This document shows, piece after piece, positions 16,122 to 25,470 of a stretch of 64,000 nucleotides of DNA. The translations under genes and the position numbers were made by a program. The stretch lies in NCBI RefSeq assembly GCF_019219825.1, contig NZ_JAHUXH010000031.1:1-64000 (forward strand). Direction: 5' to 3'. The DNA comes from Streptomyces sp. TRM70350. GTDB taxonomy: Bacteria > Actinomycetota > Actinomycetes > Streptomycetales > Streptomycetaceae. Within the stretch, counting starts at the first letter, position 1. Each line of letters begins with the position of its first letter. The notes under the pieces are model-generated. The model was not told the origin of the DNA. It made no database searches and saw nothing but the letters and a program-made list of their open reading frames with translations.

Positions 16122-17890
16122 GACGCGGTGTCCTCCTTGGCTACGGTGCGGCCCTCGAAGGGTGAGGCGCCGCGGGTCGCGGTGGCGAGGGAGTTGATGA
16201 ACTCCCGGCACTGCGGTTCGACGGCGTCGGCGGCGCGGAACTTGGTGTTCCAGTCGGTGAGTTCGGCGGAGGCGGCGCGCAGGTGGTGCACGGACTCCTG
16301 CTTGGCCTGCTGGAGGATCTGCCGGGCGTTGTTCTGGAGGCGGACTGCGGCTTGGGCGCCGTTGTGCAGGACGAGCCCCCACACGCCGCCGACGACCAGC
16401 GCGACCACCAGGGCGGCGGGGAAGGAGATGGAGCCGACGATCACCAGGATGCCGAAGACGACGAGGGCGAGCGGGGTCGCCTTCTTGGCCCAGGGGTAGG
16501 CGTAGGCCGCGATGAACGGCTCCATGTGCTGGTCCCAGTGGGCGGACAGCGACGCTTCCAGCTCGGGCAGCGGGCGGGTGAAGGAGCCCTGCCACGGCGG
16601 GAGTTGGAAGGTCTGCGCGGCGACCGTGCAGGCGGTGCCGAACTGGGCCTGCACGTCCTGCGGGACGGCGGCCCGGTAGTCGCGGGTGAACCCGGCGTGC
16701 GCCTGGAGGAACCACTCCTGGCAGGCGGCGACGGAGAGCCGCTGGGTGGCGGGCGAGGCACCGATGGCCGTCGGGTTGAGGGCGGCGGTGGTCTGCACCG
16801 TCAGATAGTCGAGCGTCTCGTCGTACGAGGCGGAGTCCGCGTCGGCGGCCTTGCGGGCGGCGTCGAGGTCGCCGCCGTGGTCGATCACCGCGTGGTTGAA
16901 CGCCAGGTCGCGGCGGAGCGGCAGCTCCTCGGTGTCGTACTCGGAGACGAGCCGGTCGAGGATGTCGTCGACGGCGTCCTCCAGCCGCTCGGAGGGCTGG
17001 AACTCGCGGTCCATGACGGCCCGGTACCGGTCGAGCACCACCTGGTGGGCGCGGGCCCGGCCGAGAACGGCGTCGAGCTGCGGCCACTGCGGGCTGACCT
17101 GGGCGATGCGCGGGAACTCGGCGGCCGCGGACGGCTGCGCGAGGGAGTCGATCTCCTGGCGCCAGCGGTCGATCTGCTTCTGCTGGCCCTCGGCGCTGTC
17201 CATGAGCTGTTCGCGCCAGCCGGCCAGGGTGGTGTGCAGCAGCTCGCGTCCGGCGAGCCCGAAGGCGCCCTGGGCGATGGACTCCAGGATGACGGCGAAC
17301 TCCCGGCCGAGCGCCGTCGGGTCCTGCGCGAGCAGGTAGTGCCGCAGCCAGCGCACGGCGGCCTCCCTGCGGTTCTGGCGGCGCAGCACCAGCGCGAAGA
17401 ACAGCGCTGTGCGGTCCGGTGAGCGCCGGAAGGCCTCCTCGACGGCCCGTTCGCACAGCGTCCGGTCGTCGGCGGACCAGGAGGCGAGCGCCACCAGGGC
17501 GGGCGCCAGCCAGTAGCGGGGCGTCTGGATCATCAGCTGGTCGCCGACCGCGCGGACGTTCTCCTCGGAGACGAGGCCGACGTCGAAGGCCTGCAGCATG
17601 CCGACCGCGGTGCGCCGTACCGTCTTGTGGTGGCCGAACTCGTGGTCGACCTGGTCCTGGATCACGCCGATGCGGGTCTCGGCGCGCTGCACGTTGGCGG
17701 TGAGCTGGGCGCTCTTGACGAAGGCGAGGAATTCGTCGCGGAGTTGCTGCAGTTCGGTGCGGGTCTGCTGCTGATTGGCCTCGACGGCCGAGACCTGGCC
17801 GGACACGGAGCCGACCTGCTCGCTGAGCCGGACCACGAGGTTGCTGACCTGCTGCACCTTCTGGTGCAGGGCGTAGTCCACCTCGGACAT
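16118..17890 (-). CDS. Large coiled-coil protein with two transmembrane helices, unknown function
   Basis: The 590-residue protein has an N-terminal heptad-rich coiled coil (about residues 5-70: VSNLVVRLSEQVGSVSGQV). A long alpha-helical solenoid-like middle follows (ALVALASWSADDRTLCERAVEEA, ALFFALVLRRQNRREAAVRWL). Near residues 490-535 there is a helical hairpin of two membrane segments (LALVVFGILVIVGSI and AALVVALVVGGVWGLVL), then a further helix of the RLQNNARQILQQAKQE type. It is most likely anchored in the cytoplasmic membrane with both ends inside. I do not recognise the family. It heads a coupled three-gene run and lies 56 bp after the 173-residue gene, near the caspase and Ycf46-like genes. 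Confidence 0.8.
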   Translation of the reverse strand: MSEVDYALHQKVQQVSNLVVRLSEQVGSVSGQVSAVEANQQQTRTELQQLRDEFLAFVKSAQLTANVQRAETRIGVIQDQVDHEFGHHKTVRRTAVGMLQAFDVGLVSEENVRAVGDQLMIQTPRYWLAPALVALASWSADDRTLCERAVEEAFRRSPDRTALFFALVLRRQNRREAAVRWLRHYLLAQDPTALGREFAVILESIAQGAFGLAGRELLHTTLAGWREQLMDSAEGQQKQIDRWRQEIDSLAQPSAAAEFPRIAQVSPQWPQLDAVLGRARAHQVVLDRYRAVMDREFQPSERLEDAVDDILDRLVSEYDTEELPLRRDLAFNHAVIDHGGDLDAARKAADADSASYDETLDYLTVQTTAALNPTAIGASPATQRLSVAACQEWFLQAHAGFTRDYRAAVPQDVQAQFGTACTVAAQTFQLPPWQGSFTRPLPELEASLSAHWDQHMEPFIAAYAYPWAKKATPLALVVFGILVIVGSISFPAALVVALVVGGVWGLVLHNGAQAAVRLQNNARQILQQAKQESVHHLRAASAELTDWNTKFRAADAVEPQCREFINSLATATRGASPFEGRTVAKEDTAS

Positions 17891-17946
17891 TCGGTTCTCC
17901 GATCACGATTGCATGGAGTACGAGGGGCGCCTGCTGCGCCGGGGGT

Positions 17947-18468
17947 TCAGGGACGTACGACGGTCCCGTCGTCGAGGACCGGCAGGAGCAGTCCGCCGGA
18001 GTACACCTCGACGAAGGCGTAGCCGCCGGAGCGCACCAGCATCCGGGCGCCCGCGAACGGCTCGGGCACCGGGTCGGAGGGGGCGAAGTGGCGGATGATC
18101 ACCTGGAAGAGGTTGAGCTGGTGGTCCACGTACGGCGGGCCGAGGTAGCAGCGGGCGAAGAAGCCGAGCGGGACCTCGCCGTAACTGGCCCGGTACTCCT
18201 CGCCGATCCACTGGGCGAGCTGTCGGCGGGCGTGCTCGTCGAGGCCCGCGTCGAGGCGGCCGACGGCGTCGCGCAGTCCCTGCGGGCGGGGGGCGAGGCG
18301 CTCGCGGCGCAGTGGTGCGGCCGGGCCGGGTGCGCCGACGGTGCGGCGGGCACCGCCCGAGGCGGTGAGGCCCTGGTCCGTGCGGCGCAGGGCGTCCGAC
18401 GAGGTGGACGGCGGTGTCCCGGCACCGCCTGGCTGCACGATGCGCCGTGGCCGCTCCAAGTGGCCCAT
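17947..18468 (-). CDS. Conserved hypothetical protein (173 aa), first gene of the coiled-coil operon
   Basis: The product begins MGHLERPRRIVQPGG with a disordered Arg/Pro-rich first third. A folded domain of about 110 residues follows (LDEHARRQLAQWIGEEYRA, GFFARCYLGPPYVDHQLNLF, YAFVEVYSGGLLLPVL). ATG 18468 has a GGGGGA ribosome site at 18472-18477. No family is recognised. It diverges from the caspase gene across 176 bp that contain the only AT-richer stretch nearby (about 18508-18535), probably the shared promoter region. This placement hints that the two sides may be regulated together. Confidence 0.72.
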   Translation of the reverse strand: MGHLERPRRIVQPGGAGTPPSTSSDALRRTDQGLTASGGARRTVGAPGPAAPLRRERLAPRPQGLRDAVGRLDAGLDEHARRQLAQWIGEEYRASYGEVPLGFFARCYLGPPYVDHQLNLFQVIIRHFAPSDPVPEPFAGARMLVRSGGYAFVEVYSGGLLLPVLDDGTVVRP

Positions 18469-18644
18469 GTGTCCCCCGAGCTGATGTGCATGAGCGATGG
18501 CGAGAGAAGAGTAATGACGTTCAGTCAATAGTGCGACCTGATCCGCAACTTGGCACGCGGATAACCGGTTCCTGCCCCGAACTCGCCCCGTTGCCGCCCA
18601 GTTCACTCACGTCACGGGCCGGGTGGGCTGACAGACTGCCCGGC

Positions 18645-20576
18645 ATGGGGTCGATCCACACGTTCATGGCGGGCATCAACGACTATCCGTCCGAGATCGC
18701 ACCGCCCCTGCAGGGCTGTGTCAACGACGTCACCGAGGCGCACCGGCTGCTGACCGCCCGTACGGCGGGCGGCGCCGAGGTGCGGACCGTGCTGGACGGC
18801 GCGGCGACGGTGGCGGCGGTCGAGGACGGTATCCGTACGTTCCTGGGGGCGGCCGGGCCCGGGGACACGGCGTTGTTCTGGTTCTCCGGGCACGGCACGC
18901 AGCAGGTCGCCACGGGCGCGGACCTGCTGATCGAGGCCACCGGCTTCAACCAGGCGCTGGTGTGCGCGGACGGCCCGCTGCCCGACAAGCGGCTCGGCGC
19001 GCTGCTCGACGCGGTCGCGGCCCGGGGGGCGCATGTGGTGGCGGTGCTGGACTGCTGCTACTCCGGGGGCGCCAGCCGGGACGACCTGCCCGAGGGTCTG
19101 ACCGCGCGGTTCGCGCCACCGCGCCCGCAGTGGGCGGCGCCGGGTGGCCGGGAGGTCGGGCTGCCGCAGGGACCCGCCCGGCATGTGCTGCTGGCGGCGA
19201 GTCGGCTCGACCAGCTGTCGTACGAGGGGCACTACGGCGGTAGGCGGCACGGGGCGTTCACGTACGCGCTGCTGAGCGCGGTGCGTGCGGCGGCTCCGGA
19301 CGCCACCTACCGGCAGCTGCTGTCCGCGGCCGACGCGCACGTGCAGCGCTCCGGGGGACGGCAGCGGCCGGTGCTGTATCCGGAGACGCCGGGCGGCGCC
19401 GCCGATCTGCCGTTCCTCGGGGGTGCGGTGACGGAGGCGGCTGGTGAGCATCTGCTGCGGTGTGCGGCGCAGGGCTGGGAGGTGGACTGCGGCACCGGGC
19501 ACGGGCTGCGGGACGGGGAGGGCGCCGAGGGCACGGAGTTCGGCGTGGTCGGGCCGGAGGGCGCGCCGCCGGGTGCGGTCGTGCGGGCCCGCTCGGTGCG
19601 GGCCGACCGGACGCTGGTGGAACCGGTCGGCTGGGCGCCCGACCCCGAGCGGGTGTACCCGGTGAGCCTCACCGCGCTGGCGACGCCGCCCGCGACGGTG
19701 AGCGTGGCGGACGGCGACGCGGCGGAGCTGCTGCGGGCGGCGGTGGCCTCGCACGGCCCCGGCGGCGGCCCCGCCCCCCTGCTGCGGGTCGTCGACCGGC
19801 CCGAGGAGTACGGGGATCTGCACTTCCGGGTGGTGGTACGCGGGGACAGTGCGCGCGTGCTGGGCCGGGACGGGTCGGACTTCGTGGCCCCGCTGCCGTT
19901 CGCCGCGGACGGCGACGCCCGGCGCGTGGTGGACTGCCTGGTGCATCTGGCCCGCTGGCACCAGCTGCGCGACCTCACCTCCCGGCCCTGCGTGCTGGAC
20001 AACCTCGTCCAGGTGGAGGTCGTCCCGTGGGACACGGCCGACGGCGGGCCCCTGGTGCCGGACGGCAGCGGCGACCTCGTCTGCTCCTACACCCCGGAAG
20101 GCACGCCCGGGCCGCGTGAGCCGTGGGTGTCGATCCGGCTGCACAACCGCTCCCCGCACCGCACGCTGTGGTGCGTGCTGCTCGACCTCACCGACCGCTA
20201 CGCCGCCGACCCGGCGCTCTTCCCCGGCCACTTCATCGGCCCGGGCCGTACCGGGTACGCCCTGGACGGCGACCCCGTCCAGCTCTCGCTGCCCGCCGAC
20301 CGGGCCGTCGTGCCCGGAGCGGAGTGCCGTGACTGGCTGAAACTGATCGTCGCGGAGGGCGAGTTGAGCACGGCCCCGTTCCGGCTGCGGGCCTGGGACC
20401 CGGACGGTCCCGGCAGCCGGGAGGCAACGGGCGATCCTGCCGGAGTACTGCGGTTCGAGGCAGCGCCCGCCGGGGCGCGCGAGGCGGGCCCGGTCCCGGG
20501 GAGTGCGCCCGGGCGCTGGGCGACCCGGACGATCGCCCTGCGCACGGTCGTGCCGCCTACTGGCCGAGGTGCGTGA
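18645..20576 (+). CDS. Caspase-like (C14) protease with large C-terminal region
   Basis: The 643-residue protein begins MGSIHTFMAGINDYP, the standard first strand of prokaryotic caspase homologues. It has His83 in FWFSGHGTQ and Cys138 in VVAVLDCCYSGG, so both catalytic residues are present, with a basal SRLDQLSYEG loop. The peptidase domain fills about residues 1-265. The remaining 375 residues contain a beta-rich domain ending in a DUF4384-like segment (LHNRSPHRTLWCVLLDLTDRY). Such proteases act as effectors in bacterial conflict systems. The stop overlaps the convergent CHAT gene by 20 bp. ATG 18645 has only a weak ribosome site, and a start further upstream in frame cannot be excluded. Confidence 0.88.
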   Translation: MGSIHTFMAGINDYPSEIAPPLQGCVNDVTEAHRLLTARTAGGAEVRTVLDGAATVAAVEDGIRTFLGAAGPGDTALFWFSGHGTQQVATGADLLIEATGFNQALVCADGPLPDKRLGALLDAVAARGAHVVAVLDCCYSGGASRDDLPEGLTARFAPPRPQWAAPGGREVGLPQGPARHVLLAASRLDQLSYEGHYGGRRHGAFTYALLSAVRAAAPDATYRQLLSAADAHVQRSGGRQRPVLYPETPGGAADLPFLGGAVTEAAGEHLLRCAAQGWEVDCGTGHGLRDGEGAEGTEFGVVGPEGAPPGAVVRARSVRADRTLVEPVGWAPDPERVYPVSLTALATPPATVSVADGDAAELLRAAVASHGPGGGPAPLLRVVDRPEEYGDLHFRVVVRGDSARVLGRDGSDFVAPLPFAADGDARRVVDCLVHLARWHQLRDLTSRPCVLDNLVQVEVVPWDTADGGPLVPDGSGDLVCSYTPEGTPGPREPWVSIRLHNRSPHRTLWCVLLDLTDRYAADPALFPGHFIGPGRTGYALDGDPVQLSLPADRAVVPGAECRDWLKLIVAEGELSTAPFRLRAWDPDGPGSREATGDPAGVLRFEAAPAGAREAGPVPGSAPGRWATRTIALRTVVPPTGRGA

Positions 20577-23500
20577 ACCCGGCCCAGGCGCTCAGGTCGT
20601 CCGGGTCGATGTGCGCGGCCCGTTCGGCGAGCCGGGCGGGCAGGCCTTCGGGCAGTTCGCGGGCGGGGTCCAGCATCCACAGCTGGGCCCGGCGCAGCGC
20701 CCTGGCGGGCGGTTCGCCCTCGGTGCGCAGGAAGTGGTGGGTCAGGAACATCAGCACCGACGTCGCGTCGTCCGGCACCGGCCACAGCGAGCCGACCACC
20801 GAGCGGGCACCGGCCACCAGGAACGCGGTGGCCAGGCTGTACGCCTCGTTGTGCCCGCGTCCCGAGACATGGCTGCGGCACGCGGCCAGCACCACCAGGC
20901 CGAGCCTGCCCCGGCCTGCCCCGGCGACCGCCTCGGTGAGTTCCTCGGCCGCGAGCTCACCGTCGTACAGGGAGAGATGGGCGGTGCGGCGGGCGGTGCG
21001 GGCGATGGAGGCGTGGCAGGCGAGGTGCAGTACGGCGCCCTGCTCGTCGGGGCTGTCCGTGCCGGTGAGCCAGGACAGCACCTCTCGCGGGGTGCCGGGC
21101 CCGTCGGCGCCGCCGCCCTCGCGCCGGCCGAGGAACCGGCCGCGCGGGTAGAAGGCCCGCTGCACCGCGTCGGCCTCCGCACCGGCCCAGTGCAGGTCCC
21201 CGGTGGGGTTGCCGACGACGAGCGCGGCGCCCGAGTGGGCGGCCTCGGGGCGGGCGGCCACGTCGCACAGGAGGCGGGCGGAGGCGGCGTACGAGATCTC
21301 CGCCTCGTGCAGGGCGTAGCGGCGCCGCCCGTCCGGGCCCTGGGCCCAGGCGGCGTGCCAGGGGACCAGGCCGAGGGTGCCCATCGGCACGAACACCAGC
21401 CGGGGTGCCCGCCCGGTGCGGGTGGCGAAGACGTCGAGGAGGGGGCGCATCCCGGCGTACCAGGCCCAGCCGCACAGCCGGTCGAGCCGCTCCCGCAGGG
21501 ACGGCAGGTCGGGCCGGGTGCCGGACCAGCCGGGGACGGGTCCCATCACGCGCTGGTCCTGCGGGGCCGCCACGAAGGGCGCCGCGTCGCGTGCGTCCTG
21601 CGCGAGCCGTGCGGCGTCGGCGTGCGGGGCGCGGGCGTACTCGCGCAGCGCGGCCGCGTCCTCCGTGAGCGTCGGCAGGGACACGGAGTGGACGGCACCG
21701 GTGGAGGTGACGACGACGGCGGTGCCGGGGGTGTCGTCACCGGCCGGGACCAGGTAGACGAGGGCGTCCTTGCGCAGGGTGCGCAGGGCGGTGGCGATCT
21801 CGTCCGGGGCCGGCGGGTCGAGGAGACGGTCCTGGGTGGCGTCGGTGCCGGTGAGGGCGGCCAGGACGCGGCGGCGCAGGGCGCTCGGGACGGACATCGG
21901 CGCCTGCATCGCGGTGAGCGGGTCGGCTGCTTCGGTGGCGAGGCCCGCGGCACGCCACTCCTCGGCCAGGGCGTCGTGGCCGGCCGCGACGAGGCGTTCG
22001 GGGACCGTGCGGGAGGTGGTCGCGGCGTGCAGCAGCAGGCCGCGGCAGGCGTCCAGGGCCTGCACGGCCTCGTCGAGGGCGTTGTCGCGCAGGCACCAGC
22101 CGGCGACCTCCAGCGCGGTCGTGGTCGCCATGGCCACGGCCTGCGCGGCGTGCTCGGTACCGGACTGCAGCAGCGCCGCCCAGGCGTGCCCGCGCAGCGC
22201 GTCGAGCCCGGTGCGGCGGCCGAGGCCCTTGTCGTCGCGGCGGAGTTCGCCGCGGGTGCGGTAGGCGCGGCCGAGGGCGAGTCCGGCGGCCGCGTAGAGC
22301 CGGTGCTCGGGGCCGCCGGCGGTGCGGAAGGCGTCCTCCAGCAGGGCGATGCCCTGGGCGAGATGGCGGGCGCGGGCGGTGGGGAAGGGCTGCACCTCGG
22401 CGAGCGCGCAGTGGCCCGAGCCGAGGCAGTGGGCGTAGCGCAGCCAGCTGTCGCTGCCCTCGTCGACCAGGTCGTACGCCTCCTGGAGCAGCTCCATGGC
22501 CTCCGCGATCCCGGTCGCGTCCCGGGCCCGCAGGAACCGGGTGATGCCGTTGTCACCGAGCACCCAGGCCCGGTGGTCGCGCGGCAGTTCGCGGGCCGCG
22601 CGTCGCAGTTGGGTCACCGAGGGGCGGCCGGACAGGGGTGGTGCGGGCGGCGCGCCCAGTGCGTCGGCGAGGCGGTCGCGGGCCGAGCGGGCGTTCTCCA
22701 GCAGCGTCCACAGCTCGATGCGCGTCGAGTCGTCGGGGTCGAGGTCGGCGTGCACGGCGAGCATCTGGGCGATGTGTTCGTCGGCCGCCGCGAGGTCGCC
22801 GCGCTGGGCGGCGGCCTGGGCGTCGAAACCGGCCTGCTGGGCGGACATGACCCGGCGGTGGTACGGAGTCAGGCGGGGGTCGTCACGCAGCTCGCGCCAC
22901 AGCGCGCCGCCCGTCTCCATGTCGTCGGCGGCACCGGCGGTCTGCCCACGGTGGGTGATCGCGGCGAACCGGACCAGGGCCATGCCGTGCCCGAGGCCGT
23001 CGTCGGCGCCCCGCGCCGCACCCGCCGCCTCGGCCTGCGCGAGGTGATCGAGGACCGCGTCCATGCCGCGGCCCGAGCCGCTGAGTTCGTCACGCAGCCG
23101 GGCCTGGGCGACGACGGCGTGCGCTTTGCGCTGCCAGTCCGGATCGTCCTGCCCGTGCGCGAGGACGGTGTCGATCAGCTCACTCTTCTGCGCCTCGGTG
23201 ATGTGAGTGCCGTGGGGGTCGAGGATCAGGCCCTGGGACAGCAGGTTCAGGGCGACAAGCGCGCGCTCGTCGCCCGGCTCCAGGGAGGCGAAGTTCTGGT
23301 ACATCCGGTCGAAGGTCGCCGCCGCCCAGTCGCCGGTGGGGCCCATGCTCCTGAAGATGCCGGGGAAGTCGTCGTCGGTGTCGCTGAAGTTCAAAAAGCC
23401 GCGGCCCTCGCCGACGTCGTCGAGCAGGCTGAGGTAGGTGTGCCGTGCGTTCTCGAAGCGCATCTCCTCCGGGATGCTCTCCGGGGAGTCGGGGGTGATG

Positions 23501-24774
23501 CCGTGGTCCTGCTCCAGGGTCATCCAGGCCCAACTGCCCAGCATCGGGGCGACCTTGCGCAGACCGAAGTCGAAGTCCTCGTCCTTGAGGACCAGCGCGC
23601 ATGCCTCGGCCACGTCGTGGAGCCGCCGTGGGTCGGGGTCGTCCCGGTAGCGGCCCTGCTGGAACATGGCCAGGAACAGGGCGGTCAGGGTGATCGCGCC
23701 GTCCCGTTCGGGCACCCAGATGTCCATCGCGCGCCGGATCAGCCCGATCGCCCGGTCCTGGCCGGCACCGTCGCCCCGCGCGCTCGCCCGCTCGTACAGC
23801 AGCCGTCCGAAGCTGTCGAGGAACACCGGGGTGAGCCGCTCGACATCGGCCGGGTCGGCCAGCAGCCCGTTCAGCTCCACCTCGGCCGCCGCGGCATGTG
23901 CGGAGTCCTTCCAGTGGGCCCAGATGAGAAAACGGACGAAGGCGCTGCGGATCCCGGCATCCCAGGCCCACGGTGGCTGCTGCCCTGTTGCCTGCCGCGC
24001 GTCGAGCAACGCGGTGCCGAACTCCTCGCGGGCCTGCTCCAGTTCGTCCCGGTCGACCCGGGCCCGGCCGTGCGCCATGAGGGCGAGGCCCAGGCTGTAG
24101 CGGACGAGCGGCAGATCACTCGTGGGCAGCCCCGCGTCGAGCACGGCCCGGTAGTGGGCGGCCGCGGCCTCGGCGTCCGCCGGGTCGTGCAGCAACCCGT
24201 TGCGTTCCAGGTGGAGATATCCCCGCGCCGCCGCCAGATCGGCCGCCGCCGCGCTGCCGGTCTCCAGCGCGTCGGCCGCCGCCTCGTGCCGGCGCAGGGC
24301 CTCGTCGAGGAGTCCGACGCGCTGCCGGACGGGTCCGTCGCAGTGCAGGTAGCGCTGCTTGGCACAGGCCGCGAGCAGCTGCCGTCCCAGCTCCCGCACC
24401 AAGTCGTGGTCGGTGTCGTCCGCGGGCAGCGCTGCCATGCCTTCGGTGAGCAGCTCCCAGGCCGCGTCGAGGAGTTCCGTGCCGGGTTCCCTGTCGTACT
24501 GGAAGGCCCGGACGTGCCCGAACGCGATCCGCCAGGCCGCCCACTCCCCGTCGTCGCCGGGCGCCTCGAAGGCGAGCTCGAACGCCTGGGCGGCCAGGTC
24601 CAGGTCGTCGGGGTCGTCCGCCAGGAGGTGCAGCCGGTAGCTGAGCTCACCGGCCAGCGCGCACAAAGCAGGTGCGTCCGGGTCGTCGGAGGCGGTCGCG
24701 GAGAGGGCGTCGAGGATCTCCTCGCGCTGGGCGCGGAGTTCGTCGACGAGGCTGGGTGCGTCGTCAGCGGTCAC
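20557..24774 (-). CDS. CHAT-domain protease with long TPR-like N-terminal region
   Basis: The 1405-residue protein has about 1000 residues of helical repeats (ELSYRLHLLADDPDDLDLAAQAFELA and many similar units). A C-terminal CHAT domain follows (RLVFVPMGTLGLVPWHAAW, ALVVGNPTGDL). The catalytic pair is His1254 in LHLACHAS and Cys1299 in VVLAACRSH, followed by SVVGSLWPVPD. CHAT proteins are caspase-fold proteases; the TPR part normally senses or recruits. GTG 24774 is preceded by GGAAAG and lies 37 bp after the RES gene stop, making it the last gene of a four-gene operon. It overlaps the convergent caspase gene by 20 bp. The substrate is unknown. Confidence 0.9.
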   Translation of the reverse strand: MTADDAPSLVDELRAQREEILDALSATASDDPDAPALCALAGELSYRLHLLADDPDDLDLAAQAFELAFEAPGDDGEWAAWRIAFGHVRAFQYDREPGTELLDAAWELLTEGMAALPADDTDHDLVRELGRQLLAACAKQRYLHCDGPVRQRVGLLDEALRRHEAAADALETGSAAAADLAAARGYLHLERNGLLHDPADAEAAAAHYRAVLDAGLPTSDLPLVRYSLGLALMAHGRARVDRDELEQAREEFGTALLDARQATGQQPPWAWDAGIRSAFVRFLIWAHWKDSAHAAAAEVELNGLLADPADVERLTPVFLDSFGRLLYERASARGDGAGQDRAIGLIRRAMDIWVPERDGAITLTALFLAMFQQGRYRDDPDPRRLHDVAEACALVLKDEDFDFGLRKVAPMLGSWAWMTLEQDHGITPDSPESIPEEMRFENARHTYLSLLDDVGEGRGFLNFSDTDDDFPGIFRSMGPTGDWAAATFDRMYQNFASLEPGDERALVALNLLSQGLILDPHGTHITEAQKSELIDTVLAHGQDDPDWQRKAHAVVAQARLRDELSGSGRGMDAVLDHLAQAEAAGAARGADDGLGHGMALVRFAAITHRGQTAGAADDMETGGALWRELRDDPRLTPYHRRVMSAQQAGFDAQAAAQRGDLAAADEHIAQMLAVHADLDPDDSTRIELWTLLENARSARDRLADALGAPPAPPLSGRPSVTQLRRAARELPRDHRAWVLGDNGITRFLRARDATGIAEAMELLQEAYDLVDEGSDSWLRYAHCLGSGHCALAEVQPFPTARARHLAQGIALLEDAFRTAGGPEHRLYAAAGLALGRAYRTRGELRRDDKGLGRRTGLDALRGHAWAALLQSGTEHAAQAVAMATTTALEVAGWCLRDNALDEAVQALDACRGLLLHAATTSRTVPERLVAAGHDALAEEWRAAGLATEAADPLTAMQAPMSVPSALRRRVLAALTGTDATQDRLLDPPAPDEIATALRTLRKDALVYLVPAGDDTPGTAVVVTSTGAVHSVSLPTLTEDAAALREYARAPHADAARLAQDARDAAPFVAAPQDQRVMGPVPGWSGTRPDLPSLRERLDRLCGWAWYAGMRPLLDVFATRTGRAPRLVFVPMGTLGLVPWHAAWAQGPDGRRRYALHEAEISYAASARLLCDVAARPEAAHSGAALVVGNPTGDLHWAGAEADAVQRAFYPRGRFLGRREGGGADGPGTPREVLSWLTGTDSPDEQGAVLHLACHASIARTARRTAHLSLYDGELAAEELTEAVAGAGRGRLGLVVLAACRSHVSGRGHNEAYSLATAFLVAGARSVVGSLWPVPDDATSVLMFLTHHFLRTEGEPPARALRRAQLWMLDPARELPEGLPARLAERAAHIDPDDLSAWAGFTHLGQ

Positions 24775-24811
24775 GGGTCGAGCTTTCCAGGATCGTCGCC
24801 ACCATGCCGCT

Positions 24812-25465
24812 CTACGGCGCGAGTTGGACGTAGTAGGGCAGCAGTACGGAGTTGAGCCACTCCCGGCCCTCGGCCGTGTCGAAGTCCACGGCCTCGTCCT
24901 CCTCGCAGCGCAGCGCACCGTCGGGGCAGCGGTCGCCGAACAGCACCACGGTCCGGTCCGCCGGTTCCCGCTTGGACGACCACACCATCCCCTGCGCCCA
25001 GGGCTGGGTGTGCCGGCGGATCCAGTGCGCCCAGTCCCTGGTGTACGGGTACTCGTGCGCCTCGGTGTGCACCAGCCACGTGTCCTGGTGTACGGCGGCC
25101 AGGTCCTGCGCGGTCATCAGCGGCAGCACGCACAGGTCGGCGGTGAGGCGGAGGGTGCTGAGGCGGCGTCCCTCGACGGCCCGGCGTTGCAGCAGGCGGG
25201 GGCCGCCGGCGGGGTCGAAGGGCAGCGAGCGCAGCAGGGTCTCGCACACGGCGGCGGCCGCGCTCAGGCCGGCGTACAGATAGCCGTACCGGTCGCAGGA
25301 AGTGGCGTCGAAGCGGCCGCCCCCGTACAGGCAGTGCGAAGGCCTGGGGTTGAAGTCGGCGGCGCCGCGGTGGGAGCCGTGGATGCGGTACAGCAGGGTG
25401 CCGCGGGCCAGCGTGACCTTGCCGGGGGTGCCGGTGAGCGCCTCGGGCGGCCGGTAGTTGGGCAC
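24812..25465 (-). CDS. RES-domain protein, candidate NAD+ phosphorylase toxin/effector
   Basis: The 217-residue protein carries the RES signature: Arg27 in LLYRIHG, the GGGRFD loop at 48-53, YLYAGLSAAAAVCETLLR with Glu75, and Ser163/164 in MVWSSKR. Studied RES toxins (MbcT, and some ParT relatives) consume NAD+ or modify proteins with ADP-ribose; MbcT yields ADP-ribose-1''-phosphate. The GTG start at 25465 lies 5 bp after the stop of the antitoxin-like gene, the usual order of RES modules (antitoxin first). Unlike simple modules it continues into a CHAT gene. Activity is inferred from conserved residues only. Confidence 0.85.
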   Translation of the reverse strand: MPNYRPPEALTGTPGKVTLARGTLLYRIHGSHRGAADFNPRPSHCLYGGGRFDATSCDRYGYLYAGLSAAAAVCETLLRSLPFDPAGGPRLLQRRAVEGRRLSTLRLTADLCVLPLMTAQDLAAVHQDTWLVHTEAHEYPYTRDWAHWIRRHTQPWAQGMVWSSKREPADRTVVLFGDRCPDGALRCEEDEAVDFDTAEGREWLNSVLLPYYVQLAP

Positions 25466-25470
25466 GACGG

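Noticed and set aside
20503..24855. A very long open frame on the + strand opposite the CHAT gene
   Set aside because: It is a side effect of high third-position GC: the product is Gly/Arg/Val-rich low complexity with no domain, while the reverse strand encodes clear TPR and CHAT motifs.
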